Notes under the pieces: generated by a model
Databases searched by the model: none
The model's input: the letters and a program-made list of their open reading frames with translations, nothing else
Told to the model about the DNA's origin: nothing
Shown: positions 14,436 through 22,358 of the stretch, piece after piece
Layout of the letters: each line of letters begins with the position of its first letter
Position numbering within the stretch: position 1 is the first letter of the stretch
Assembly: GCA_937927435.1 (NCBI GenBank)
Contig: CALBDW010000157.1
Location: forward strand, 1-26,124
Direction: 5' to 3'
Source of the DNA: an uncultured Bdellovibrionales bacterium
Lineage (GTDB): Bacteria; Bdellovibrionota; Bdellovibrionia; Bdellovibrionales; JAMPXM01
Length of the DNA stretch: 26,124 bases
Made by a program: the position numbers and the translations under genes

Positions 14436-16843
14436 TTGACGATCAGATTAAGGATCCTTCCAGGCTTATATATCACTTTTCCGATCGGCTTGCCGCCTAA
14501 AGCGTTCCGCACGCTTTCCAGTTCGGTTGCCTTCGCCACGGCCGCCTCTTCGGGTGCGTCTTTGGCGATGTCAATCGTACCGCGCGACTTGCCATTGACC
14601 TGGACTCCTATAGTGACGACCGAGTCCTCTGTCAAATTCGAATCATACTCCGGCCACGGGGCTAGCGACACCAGGCCTTCTTCGCCCATCAACGACCAGA
14701 TTTCCTCCGCGAGATGAGGAGCGAAGGGAGCCATCAACTGGATCATCGGTTTCAGCACTTTTTTCGGGCGCTTGCCTGAACGGTAGAGTTCATTGAGCAA
14801 GATCATCAGCGCCGAAATGGCTGTATTGAAGTTCAGAGACTCGATATCTTCGCCGACTTTCTTGATCGTTTTGTGGAGCAGACGGTTGAGTTCCTCCGAC
14901 GGTTCGGAATCGTCGACTTGCAGGCGGCCTTCGCCGTCCGTGCAAATTCTCCATACTCGATCCAGGAAGCGGCTGATGCCTTCGATACCGGATTCGTTCC
15001 AGGGCTTGTCCCGGTCCATTGGTCCCATGAAGAGGATGTAGCACCTCAACGCGTCGGCGCCGTAACGTTCGCGCATTTCATCGGGATTGATCACGTTCCC
15101 GCGCGATTTCGACATTTTTTCGCCGTCGGGCCCGAGGATCATGCCTTGGTGGGCGAGCTTCATGAACGGCTCGTCGTGGCTGACGAGTCCGGCGTCGTAA
15201 AGAACCTTTTGCCAGAAGCGCGCGTAAAGGAGGTGGCCCACTGTGTGTTCGGGGCCGCCGACATAGAGGTCGACCGGCATCCAATACTTCTGCTTAGCAA
15301 AGTTGAACGGTTCGTTATCGTTGTGCGGGTCCGTGTAACGGAGGAAGTACCAGCTTGATCCGGCCGAACCCGGCATGGTGTCGGTTTCGCGTGAGCCCAC
15401 TTCTCCGGTTTCAGGATCCACGTAACGGACCCAATCCGTATTGCGGGCCAGAGGCGCTTCGCCCTTCTCCGAAGGCTCGTAGTCGGCGACTTCGGGGAGA
15501 AGTACCGGCAACTCGTTGAGCGGAACGGCTTTCAGGCCGGCTTTCGGGAAGTGAACGACCGGAAACGGTTCGCCCCAGTAGCGCTGGCGGCTGAAAAGCC
15601 AGTCGCGGAGCTTATACTCCACGCGCTTCGAGCCCAGTTTGTTTTCTTCAAGGTACTGGATCATACGCGCGATCGCCTCGGTTTTCGACAAACCGTCGAG
15701 GAATTGAGAGTTTACGAGGCGGCCTTCACCTTCGAAAGGAAGCGGTTCGCCGTTGGGGCTTTCGAGGACGCGCACGATTTTAAGCCCGAATTTTTGCGCG
15801 AATTCGAAGTCGCGGCTGTCGTGCCCCGGAACAGCCATGATCGCGCTGGTTCCGTAATCCATTAACACGTAATCGGCCGTCCAGATGGGGATTAGCTCGT
15901 TGGTCAAAGGATGCCGGGCATAGGCGCCGGTGAAGACGCCCGTCTTCTCGGTTGCGGCCTTGCGGTCGACTTCCAGCTTACGGGCCGCTTGATCGATGTA
16001 GGCTTCAACGGCGGCTTTTTGTCCCGGTGACGTGATTTTCCGGAGCAAGGGATGTTCGGGCGCGATGACCATGAAAGTCACGCCGAAGAGTGTGTCCGGA
16101 CGGGTGGTGAAGACCTCGAGTTTTTCTCCCGGTTGGCCGTCGATCGGGAAAAGCACCGAAGCGCCTTCGCTTTTGCCGATCCAGTTGCGTTGCGCCTCTT
16201 TTGTGCGCTCCGGCCAATCGAGCTTGTCGAGGTCTTTCAGTAGGCGCTCGGCGTACGCCGTGATCTTCAGCATCCACTGGCGCATCGGCACGCGGATGAC
16301 GGGGTGGCCGCCCCGCTCGCTTTTGCCATCGACGACTTCTTCATTCGCCAGAACCGTCCGCAGGGCCGGGCACCAGTTCACAGGGACTTCTTTCTGGTAA
16401 GCGAGTCCTTTTTCGAAAAGTTTAAGAAAAATAAACTGTGTCCACTTGTAATACTTCGGATCGCACGTCGAAATTTCGCGGCTCCAATCGAAGCTGAACC
16501 CGAACGACTTCAACTGGCGGCGGAAATTTTCGATCGCCTTATTAGTTGTGACCGCCGGATGGATGCCGGTTTGGATCGCGTACTGTTCGGCCGGCAAACC
16601 AAAAGCGTCGTAGCCCATGGGATGGAGGACGTTGAATCCCTTGGCCCGTTTGTAGCGGGCGACCACATCGGTCGGCGTGTAGGAGGCCATGTGCCCGATA
16701 TGGAGCCCCGAACCCGATGGATACGGGAACATATCCAAAGCGTAGAATTTCGCTTTCGGGGAATTATCCTCCGCCTTGAAAGCCTGTTTTTCTTCCCAGA
16801 TCTTCTGCCAGCGCGAATCGATTTTCTTGTGATCGTACGACAT
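14432..16843 (-). CDS. leuS: Leucyl-tRNA synthetase
   Basis: The product has 803 residues, close to the 804 of Bacillus LeuS. Class I signatures are intact: PYPSGSGLHIGH (HIGH at 48-51) and GEKMSKSRGNV (KMSKS at 576-580). The editing domain is present (TTRPDTLFG and the GTSAIMAVPGHDSRDFEFA block), as is the C-terminal QVNGKSRGTIDI domain. It charges tRNA-Leu with leucine and removes mischarged amino acids. The start at ATG 16843 has GGGGAG immediately upstream at short spacing. A structured leader lies in the 259 bases before it, and speA follows with a four-base overlap. Confidence 0.97.
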   Translation of the reverse strand: MSYDHKKIDSRWQKIWEEKQAFKAEDNSPKAKFYALDMFPYPSGSGLHIGHMASYTPTDVVARYKRAKGFNVLHPMGYDAFGLPAEQYAIQTGIHPAVTTNKAIENFRRQLKSFGFSFDWSREISTCDPKYYKWTQFIFLKLFEKGLAYQKEVPVNWCPALRTVLANEEVVDGKSERGGHPVIRVPMRQWMLKITAYAERLLKDLDKLDWPERTKEAQRNWIGKSEGASVLFPIDGQPGEKLEVFTTRPDTLFGVTFMVIAPEHPLLRKITSPGQKAAVEAYIDQAARKLEVDRKAATEKTGVFTGAYARHPLTNELIPIWTADYVLMDYGTSAIMAVPGHDSRDFEFAQKFGLKIVRVLESPNGEPLPFEGEGRLVNSQFLDGLSKTEAIARMIQYLEENKLGSKRVEYKLRDWLFSRQRYWGEPFPVVHFPKAGLKAVPLNELPVLLPEVADYEPSEKGEAPLARNTDWVRYVDPETGEVGSRETDTMPGSAGSSWYFLRYTDPHNDNEPFNFAKQKYWMPVDLYVGGPEHTVGHLLYARFWQKVLYDAGLVSHDEPFMKLAHQGMILGPDGEKMSKSRGNVINPDEMRERYGADALRCYILFMGPMDRDKPWNESGIEGISRFLDRVWRICTDGEGRLQVDDSEPSEELNRLLHKTIKKVGEDIESLNFNTAISALMILLNELYRSGKRPKKVLKPMIQLMAPFAPHLAEEIWSLMGEEGLVSLAPWPEYDSNLTEDSVVTIGVQVNGKSRGTIDIAKDAPEEAAVAKATELESVRNALGGKPIGKVIYKPGRILNLIVK

Positions 16844-16873
16844 TTCTCCCCACCGGTCCGTTGTCGAGGTCCA

Positions 16874-17080
16874 GGGCCGCGCCTTTTGGCGCGGTCCCGC
16901 CGAAAATCGGGACGAGTTTAGAACGTCCTCCGGGCGGTGTCATCTGAAAGTCCGGCCGTCCGCGCGTGGAAAGGGCAGGGCGTGCTTTCTGCAGCCGGCT
17001 TTGAAAGACTTTCCCGACCGTGCTGACCGAAAGGCTCGTCTTCAATGGTATTTAAGAACTGGCCTCTGTGGAGGGTTCAA
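16874..17080 (-). promoter_or_regulatory. Structured leader of leuS-speA with overlapping alternative hairpins
   Basis: Plus-strand coordinates, read on the minus strand. Arms 16924-16928 and 16910-16914 pair (GGACG/CGTCC). Arms 16913-16908 and 16899-16894 pair perfectly (GTCCCG/CGGGAC). Arms 16897-16888 and 16883-16874 form a 10-bp stem with one GU and an AAAA loop. Each stem shares bases with the next, so they compete. An outer repeat GAAAGTC/GACTTTC spans 17013-16946. The string GGCGGGACCGCG (16901-16890) differs by one base from the T-box core GGTGGNACCGCG. A weak promoter (TTGAAC at 17080-17075, TTAAAT at 17055-17050) could start this RNA. No U tract follows, so control might be on translation. 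Confidence 0.4.
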
Positions 17081-17102
17081 CATCCTCTAAAATGAAGTCA
17101 GT

Positions 17103-18068
17103 ATGTCGCTTTCGCTCGTCAAAAGCCCTTCGCAAAGCCTCATTCTCGCGGTCGATGACGATGTCGACAATCTGCGGCTCGTTTCCGTCGCTCTTCGACA
17201 TGAGGGATATCGCATCGAGACGGCGAATTGCGGTGAGGAAGCGGTCGAGAAGCTGAAAACGATCAAACCGGATCTGATCTTGCTGGACATCAATATGTCG
17301 GGGATGACCGGTCTTGAGACACTCAAGGCGATTCGCGCGCGTGAAGATTACATCAACGTCATTTTAGTGAGCGCGCGTAGTGATTCGGGCGATGTCGTCA
17401 AAGGGCTCGACACGGGGGCGGATGATTACATTTGCAAACCGTTTGATCCCATGGAGCTTCTGGCGCGCGTGCGGGCCCAGCTCCGGATCAAGGATCTGGC
17501 GGACCGGCTCGCGAAAGCGAATGAGAGATTGCGGGAGCTCGTCGATATCGACGACCTCACGGGTCTCTATAACATGCGTTCCATTTACCAGAAGATCGAA
17601 AACGAGATCAGCCGGGCCAAACGCTATGACCGCGGGCTCGCCATCGTGATGATGGATATGGACAACTTCAAAGAGGTGAACGATACGAACGACCACCTCT
17701 TCGGAAGCTTTGTTCTGAGCGAAGTCGGCAAGCTGATTCGGAACAATATTCGGAGCATCGATTTCGCCGCCCGTTACGGCGGCGACGAGTTCCTGATTGC
17801 GCTTTCGGAGACGAATCTCGAAGGGGCGCGCCTCTTCGCCGAAAGACTGCGCAAAGTGATAAGCGAACACGTCTTCGCGAAAGACGGTAATACCATCCGA
17901 CTTACGGCTAGTATCGGTGTAGCGGTGGCCCATCCGGCGCAATATCCGATCGACGCCAAAGGCCTTGTTCGCTTCGCGGACCACGCGATGTACGATGCGA
18001 AGCGCACCGGTAAAAATCGGGTTTGTATCGTCGACGCCGCTTCGGCGGCTCTCCGGAAAATTGGTTAA
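17103..18068 (+). CDS. Response regulator with GGDEF diguanylate cyclase domain
   Basis: The product has 321 residues. The receiver domain covers about 12-130: acidic pocket Asp18-20, phospho-acceptor Asp62 in LILLDINMSG, Ser90 and Lys112 in CKPFDP. A short helical linker (130-147) leads to the GGDEF domain: DDLTGLYN (150-157), MDMDNFKEVNDT, and the active site RYGGDEF (GGDEF at 226-230). The inhibitory RxxD site is present five residues before it (RSID, 217-220), so product feedback is expected. It should make cyclic di-GMP when phosphorylated. The partner kinase is not in the window. The usual GHxxGDxxL helix reads DHLFGSFVL, with Ser in place of Asp. The ribosome-binding site before ATG 17103 is weak. 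Confidence 0.93.
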   Translation: MSLSLVKSPSQSLILAVDDDVDNLRLVSVALRHEGYRIETANCGEEAVEKLKTIKPDLILLDINMSGMTGLETLKAIRAREDYINVILVSARSDSGDVVKGLDTGADDYICKPFDPMELLARVRAQLRIKDLADRLAKANERLRELVDIDDLTGLYNMRSIYQKIENEISRAKRYDRGLAIVMMDMDNFKEVNDTNDHLFGSFVLSEVGKLIRNNIRSIDFAARYGGDEFLIALSETNLEGARLFAERLRKVISEHVFAKDGNTIRLTASIGVAVAHPAQYPIDAKGLVRFADHAMYDAKRTGKNRVCIVDAASAALRKIG

Positions 18069-18124
18069 ACAGAAGCTATTTCGGTTGGCTTGCGCCTTTG
18101 CGGTGTCCGGTGTACGGTCGGCCC

Positions 18125-19183
18125 ATGCCTGAGCGTGTATCGACCAATGTGGACCCTGCATGGAGCGAAAAGGAAAACCGGCTGGCGAAGCGGGCCGGAT
18201 GGCTCTCCCTTTGCGTCAGCATTGCGCTGTTCGGGTGTAAGTTTTGGGCTTACCGGGTGACGGGTTCCCAGGCTGTTTTCTCGGATGCCATGGAGACGAT
18301 CGTGAACGTCGTCGCCGCGGGCCTGGCTTTGCTCGTCTTGACGATCGCCTATAAGCCTGCTGATCGGGAACATCCCTACGGTCACGGTAAAGCAGAGTTC
18401 TTTTCCGCCGCTTTTGAAGGCGGTTTGATCGCTTTCGCTTCTGTCGTCATTTTGCTTGAAGCGGTTCGGGCTGTCCTTCGCGGAGCCTCGCTCACACAGA
18501 CCGGCGTCGGGTTGCTCGTGACTTTTGGTGCCGGAGTCGCGAACGCTTTGCTCGGATGGTACTTAATCGCGAGCGGACGTCGGCATCGTTCTCCGACTCT
18601 CGAGGCCAGCGGTCATCATGTTCTGTCTGATTTCGTGACGAGCGTTGGAGTCGTCGTCGGACTGTTGTTGGTGAAATTCACGGGGCTTGATTGGTTTGAC
18701 CCGCTCGTTGCCATGGCCGTCGGTGTTTACTTGGGCTATACCGGGATCCGTCTCGTGAGAAAATCTGTCGGCGGCTTAATGGACGAGGAGGATCGCGAAA
18801 TCATCAGCCGCTTGCGTGAGTTGGTCGGGGAGAAACGTCCGAAAGGCATCATTCACCTGCACCACATGAGGGTGATGCGCTCCGGGCGTTTTCATCATAT
18901 CGATGCCCATGTCGTCGTGCCCGAGATCTGGAATGTCGCTGAGGCTCATGATCGTACGGTCGCGTTCGAAGAAGAGCTGATGAAAAATTATCCTTATCCC
19001 GGAGAACTCCATCTGCATGTCGACCCTTGTCGCCGGGCGTATTGTCAGGTCTGTGATTATGAGCCTTGCTCGATCCGTTTGCAGCCGTTCGAGTACAGCC
19101 GCGTCCTATCGTTGGAGGAATTAACGGATCCAGACGAGCCGCTGGAGTTTCTAAAGCGCCGCACTTCGAAGGACCAAAATTAG
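18125..19183 (+). CDS. Cation diffusion facilitator metal transporter
   Basis: The product has 352 residues from ATG 18125; an upstream frame overlapping the GGDEF gene is unlikely. Six membrane segments are visible between about 24 and 212. Metal-site motifs are FSDAMETIVN in helix 2 (Asp54), the DREHPYGHGKAE loop, and HHVLSD in helix 5 (His165, Asp169). Together these mark the CDF subfamily with SDAxExxVN. A cytoplasmic C-terminal domain follows, with His-rich patches (HLHHMRV, RFHHIDAHV). It ends in an unusual tail with Cys302, 307, 310 and 315 in CRRAYCQVCDYEPC, a potential metal-binding knuckle. It exports divalent metals such as Zn, Fe or Mn; which one cannot be read from the sequence. 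It starts 56 bases after the cyclase gene. Confidence 0.92.
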   Translation: MPERVSTNVDPAWSEKENRLAKRAGWLSLCVSIALFGCKFWAYRVTGSQAVFSDAMETIVNVVAAGLALLVLTIAYKPADREHPYGHGKAEFFSAAFEGGLIAFASVVILLEAVRAVLRGASLTQTGVGLLVTFGAGVANALLGWYLIASGRRHRSPTLEASGHHVLSDFVTSVGVVVGLLLVKFTGLDWFDPLVAMAVGVYLGYTGIRLVRKSVGGLMDEEDREIISRLRELVGEKRPKGIIHLHHMRVMRSGRFHHIDAHVVVPEIWNVAEAHDRTVAFEEELMKNYPYPGELHLHVDPCRRAYCQVCDYEPCSIRLQPFEYSRVLSLEELTDPDEPLEFLKRRTSKDQN

Positions 19184-19296
19184 GGATGTCGTCCCTTGAA
19201 ATGAAAAAATTCCTTAACGCACGAACAGAGCTCGGTTATGACTTCTAATTACGTTCAATGAATCATTTTACGGAATCGGCCATAAGGAGGCGGATC

Positions 19297-19503
19297 ATGT
19301 TCCGTTTTGCGTTTATTGCTGCAGCTCTCGTGGCGGTTTTGGCCCTCAACGGCTGCACTCAGTGTTCTTCTAACCACGAAACTCAAAATCAAGAGGAGAC
19401 GGCTGCTCCGCCCCCTCCGCCGGCAGAAGAGTCTTCTGAAGGTGCTCCGGCTGCAGAAAACCTCGAAGAGGCGCCGGCTCCGGTCGAAGAATCCGCTGAA
19501 TAA
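19297..19503 (+). CDS. Small acidic Pro/Ala/Glu-rich lipoprotein
   Basis: The product has 68 residues. ATG 19297 follows a near-perfect AAGGAGG seven bases upstream, so translation should be strong. The signal peptide (MFRFAFIAAALVAVLALNGC) ends in a canonical lipobox LNGC with Cys20. The mature part of under 50 residues is low-complexity: TQCSSN, a run of five prolines, then repeated Ala-Pro-Glu-Glu elements. There is no predicted globular fold. Such short lipoproteins often coat or space the envelope, which is inference here. It is bracketed by its own terminator at 19518, and the codon and base composition match the neighbours. Confidence 0.8.
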   Translation: MFRFAFIAAALVAVLALNGCTQCSSNHETQNQEETAAPPPPPAEESSEGAPAAENLEEAPAPVEESAE

Positions 19504-19517
19504 GGTTTTACCTGCGA

Positions 19518-19546
19518 AACGCCGCCTTCGAGGCGGCGTTTTTTTA
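19518..19546 (+). terminator. Strong intrinsic terminator of the small lipoprotein gene
   Basis: A perfect 9-bp stem, AACGCCGCC (19518-19526) with GGCGGCGTT (19532-19540), has a TTCGA loop and an immediate T run extending to 19545. Confidence 0.93.
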
Positions 19547-19617
19547 GGGTGGCCATCTCTGTTGGCAGCCCAGGGCGATTTTGGTAAGGATAGCCATCCG
19601 AAATCGCGAAGGATGCC

Positions 19618-20388
19618 ATGAGTTCGTCAGTGCCTAATCCCGATCAAAAAGCCGAAATTTCCAACGAATCGTCCGCGCTATCGGACAGCGTTCGGGAGCG
19701 GAGGCCTCGCTTGGCCCCAACTCGGGCTTTGCGCCGGCCCACTCAGTACGTCCTTATGATGAACGGTGAATATAGCGAGTGGGCGTTCAACGAAGAGCGG
19801 GCGCCTTTGTTTCGCGGCCGTTGGCGGAGCGAGGTTTTTAAAGTTGCAGAGTCCCATCCTCTCGATCTCGAGATCGGAACAGGTAATGGTTATCACTTCG
19901 CGCACCTGGCTTGCGGGAATAAAGACCGGGCCGTGGTCGGAATCGAGATCAAGTTCAAACCCTTAATTCAGTCGATCCGCCGGGCTCTAAGAGGTGGAGC
20001 TCAGAATGCGCGGATTGTGCGGTACGATGCGAACCTCCTCGAGGATCTCTTCGCCGAAGGCGAACTGAACAACGTTTACATCCACCACCCTGATCCCTGG
20101 CCGAAGAAGCGCCACTGGAAGCACCGCCTGATCCAGGACGAGTTTCTCGCGGTTTTGTGGCGTCTCATGCGTACGGGAGGCTTCGTCGACTTCAAGACAG
20201 ACTCCCGTGATTATTTCGAGTGGTCGCTCGAGAAGTTCCGCGCGTCGCCGTTTCAGGTGACGCGCGAGACTTGGGATTTGCATCAGTCAGAATGGCGAGA
20301 GGAAAACTTCATCACCCAATTTGAGCGCATTTTCCTCGCGCAGGGGCTTCCGATCCATTACGCCCGTCTCGAAAAACCGCTCGCTTAA
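19618..20388 (+). CDS. trmB: tRNA (guanine-N7-)-methyltransferase
   Basis: The product has 256 residues; the E. coli enzyme has 239, and the extra residues are at the hydrophilic N-terminus (1-40). The SAM-binding motif is LEIGTGNGYH (84-93), followed by GIEIKFKP. The family signature NNVYIHHPDPWPKKRHWKHR (151-170) is complete, and GGFVDFKTDSRDYFEW and EENFITQFERIF match the C-terminal part. It methylates G46 in the variable loop of tRNAs. AAGGA lies close before ATG 19618. Its stop overlaps by a few bases the stop of the convergent lipoprotein gene at 20385. Confidence 0.95.
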   Translation: MSSSVPNPDQKAEISNESSALSDSVRERRPRLAPTRALRRPTQYVLMMNGEYSEWAFNEERAPLFRGRWRSEVFKVAESHPLDLEIGTGNGYHFAHLACGNKDRAVVGIEIKFKPLIQSIRRALRGGAQNARIVRYDANLLEDLFAEGELNNVYIHHPDPWPKKRHWKHRLIQDEFLAVLWRLMRTGGFVDFKTDSRDYFEWSLEKFRASPFQVTRETWDLHQSEWREENFITQFERIFLAQGLPIHYARLEKPLA

Positions 20389-21881
20389 TAACCATTCCAC
20401 GTTATGGGCTTGTGCGTGCAGAGCAATTCGGAGCCCCAAGGCATTTCTTGCGCGGACGGCTTAGCTTCATCGCCTGTCCATTGCATCCAGCCCGGAGCCG
20501 GACTCCATCCGAGAAACATTCCGAACTCATCTCTTATATCCGATGTCGGCACGAAATCCATTCGTTCGCTCGTTGATCCCGTGAGTTGAGGGAGGTCTGG
20601 ATTCCAGTTATCAAACTGCCGAAGAGTCAGAGGTACGGAAGAAGAATAGGCGAATCCCACGAAAACCGATTTATTGGGCAATGTGTTTATATCGGCCGTC
20701 GAGAGGCCGAAAACCAAGCAGGAGAAATTGGTGTCGAATCGGCCCTCGATTCTCGCAGTCGCCCCTGGTTGAATTTCGAAAACGAGGTTTTCGTCAGTCC
20801 GCCATTGACGTGAGACTCCTTGGGCGTGGATCGACAAGGCGGAGCGAAATGCCTTGGTGTAGTTCGTGCCATGGATGGACGAAGTGACGGCCTGAAAAAG
20901 GACGTCCGTTTTCGGGATTTGGAATGCGAGCGGCACCTTGGCTTGGTTGGTGACCTCAATTTCGATGAACTTCATATTCGCCAAGAGCATGATGCGGTCG
21001 GAACCGACGCGCTCGTAATCGAAACCGACGAAGCTTCTGATGGAAGTGGGAGCGGGCTGAAACCGGATTTCGAAAACCGGCGTGACATGGGTTTGCGGAC
21101 GATTCGTTGAGCGGTCGATCGAGCGCATGATGAGGCGGCAGTTCTGCCGCGTGAACGACGTTCTCACTTCAGTGAACGCGCTGGGAGCTGGTTCGATTTC
21201 GCCGTTGATGAGCTCCTCGAGAACTCGGCTCTCATCGGGAATTTCATCGGACCACTCACGGCGGTTACGGAAATATTCGCAAAAGAGGGCGGCTTCAAGG
21301 CGTTGCAACCCGTTCAACGACGGCAAGAGCCGTTGTTCTTTCACGGTGTCGGCGGGCATGACATATCGATCTTCGCCCGCGTTCTGGAATCTAAGGCTTT
21401 CGAGTTTACGGACTTCAGTGAGCATGAATTTCGGCAGGCTCAGAGAATGTGTCGAGCCGATCCGGTTCCGGCCGCGGATTTGGATTTGGCAAATGGCGCC
21501 TCCGAGACTGTCGAGATCGAGAGTGTGGAGTAATCCGGTGGGCAAAAGACTTGAGATTGGAATCCGGGAAACCGCTTTGAGGATTGTTTGGCTTTCATGC
21601 GGGCCATCGGACGTCCAGCACGACGTCTGAATTTCGAACTTGGCGCCCTGAAGCGCCTCGCTTTCGGGAAAGACGATTTCGCTGTCGGCGGGCACCGCTG
21701 GCAGATCCGCCGTCGGATCTTCGAAGAACCGTAGGCGGCCGGCGTCCGGTCGCACGAGCTGGGGGCTGGGCAATCGCCACGGATCTTCGATTGCGGGGCG
21801 TTCGAGTGGGTTCCGATTACAGGAAATGAGTCCGAAAAGCGGAACAAGAGCGATGAATAGAAGCGTAAAACGGTTTCTCAT
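20385..21881 (-). CDS. Large lipoprotein of unknown function
   Basis: The product has 498 residues. ATG 21881 is preceded by GGGAGG and gives a textbook lipoprotein signal (MRNRFTLLFIALVPLFGLIS then Cys21, lipobox LISC). A frame open to 22130 upstream runs through the ferredoxin gene and is a coincidence. The mature protein is rich in beta-strand-like sequence, with an early Pro/Asp segment (FEDPTADLPAVPADSEIVFP). It has few cysteines. I recognise no domain. Its length and lipidation suggest an outer-membrane or periplasmic structural or binding role. It follows the ferredoxin gene by 53 bases on the same strand and converges on trmB. Confidence 0.8.
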   Translation of the reverse strand: MRNRFTLLFIALVPLFGLISCNRNPLERPAIEDPWRLPSPQLVRPDAGRLRFFEDPTADLPAVPADSEIVFPESEALQGAKFEIQTSCWTSDGPHESQTILKAVSRIPISSLLPTGLLHTLDLDSLGGAICQIQIRGRNRIGSTHSLSLPKFMLTEVRKLESLRFQNAGEDRYVMPADTVKEQRLLPSLNGLQRLEAALFCEYFRNRREWSDEIPDESRVLEELINGEIEPAPSAFTEVRTSFTRQNCRLIMRSIDRSTNRPQTHVTPVFEIRFQPAPTSIRSFVGFDYERVGSDRIMLLANMKFIEIEVTNQAKVPLAFQIPKTDVLFQAVTSSIHGTNYTKAFRSALSIHAQGVSRQWRTDENLVFEIQPGATARIEGRFDTNFSCLVFGLSTADINTLPNKSVFVGFAYSSSVPLTLRQFDNWNPDLPQLTGSTSERMDFVPTSDIRDEFGMFLGWSPAPGWMQWTGDEAKPSAQEMPWGSELLCTHKPITWNGY

Positions 21882-21934
21882 TGGATCTGACCTCCCGATC
21901 GGGGAGGCAGAGCAACATCCAAGCCGCGTTTTGG

Positions 21935-22234
21935 CTACCAATATGTGGTGTCCACCGTGATGTCGCCCAGAACGTGGGTCTGACAGCTGATTCGTACGTT
22001 GGATGGCAGTTGATGACGCTCCCGCAAAAACTTTTCGAGATCGGTTTCGGGACTCAACGCTTTCGGGTCTTGGGCCGACGGGCTGACGATTTCGATCCGG
22101 CATTTCGCGCAGACACCGTCTCCTCGGCAAGAAGAGGCGACGGGGAGCCCATGATCGAGAAGGGCCTGCATCAGATTAGTTCCGGCGGTTACCTCGATCG
22201 GGGATCGGGGTTTCCGGAAGCGGATCCATGGCAT
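21935..22234 (-). CDS. [2Fe-2S] plant-type ferredoxin
   Basis: The product has 99 residues, typical of this class. The cluster ligands are Cys36, Cys42, Cys45 and Cys84 in SSCRGDGVCAKC and VRISCQT, the C-x5-C-x2-C plus distant C pattern of adrenodoxin- and plant-type ferredoxins. It would carry single electrons in the cytoplasm. Partner enzymes are not obvious nearby. The thioredoxin reductase gene is divergent, 124 bases away. AGGA stands close to ATG 22234. Confidence 0.9.
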   Translation of the reverse strand: MPWIRFRKPRSPIEVTAGTNLMQALLDHGLPVASSCRGDGVCAKCRIEIVSPSAQDPKALSPETDLEKFLRERHQLPSNVRISCQTHVLGDITVDTTYW

Positions 22235-22294
22235 ATTCCTAATCTAGCAGGCGAGCCGATCGGCGGCCACAGGTGTTGTGCAATCCGCCATCTT

Positions 22295-22323
22295 TTGTCT
22301 TTGTGAAAGTCCTCCGCTAGACT
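22295..22323 (+). promoter_or_regulatory. Candidate promoter of trxB
   Basis: TTGTCT (22295-22300) and TAGACT (22318-22323) are 17 bases apart, each with two mismatches to the sigma-70 boxes. The start codon is about 35 bases downstream of the -10 box. Confidence 0.5.
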
Positions 22324-22358
22324 GATCGCCTCAACACGTCCGACAAGAAGGGTTCGAT

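Noticed and set aside
16764..17045. Minus-strand frame overlapping the leuS start
   Set aside because: Begins at TTG without a ribosome-binding site and has low-information sequence; the region is better explained as the leuS leader.
18125..18300. Helix-2 motif with Asp54 but Thr58 instead of a second Asp, as if a metal site were lost
   Set aside because: The SDAxExxVN form is normal for this CDF subfamily, so it is not a defect.
19182..19196. AGGGA-TCCCT hairpin at the end of the CDF gene
   Set aside because: Only five base pairs and no T tract; not a convincing terminator.
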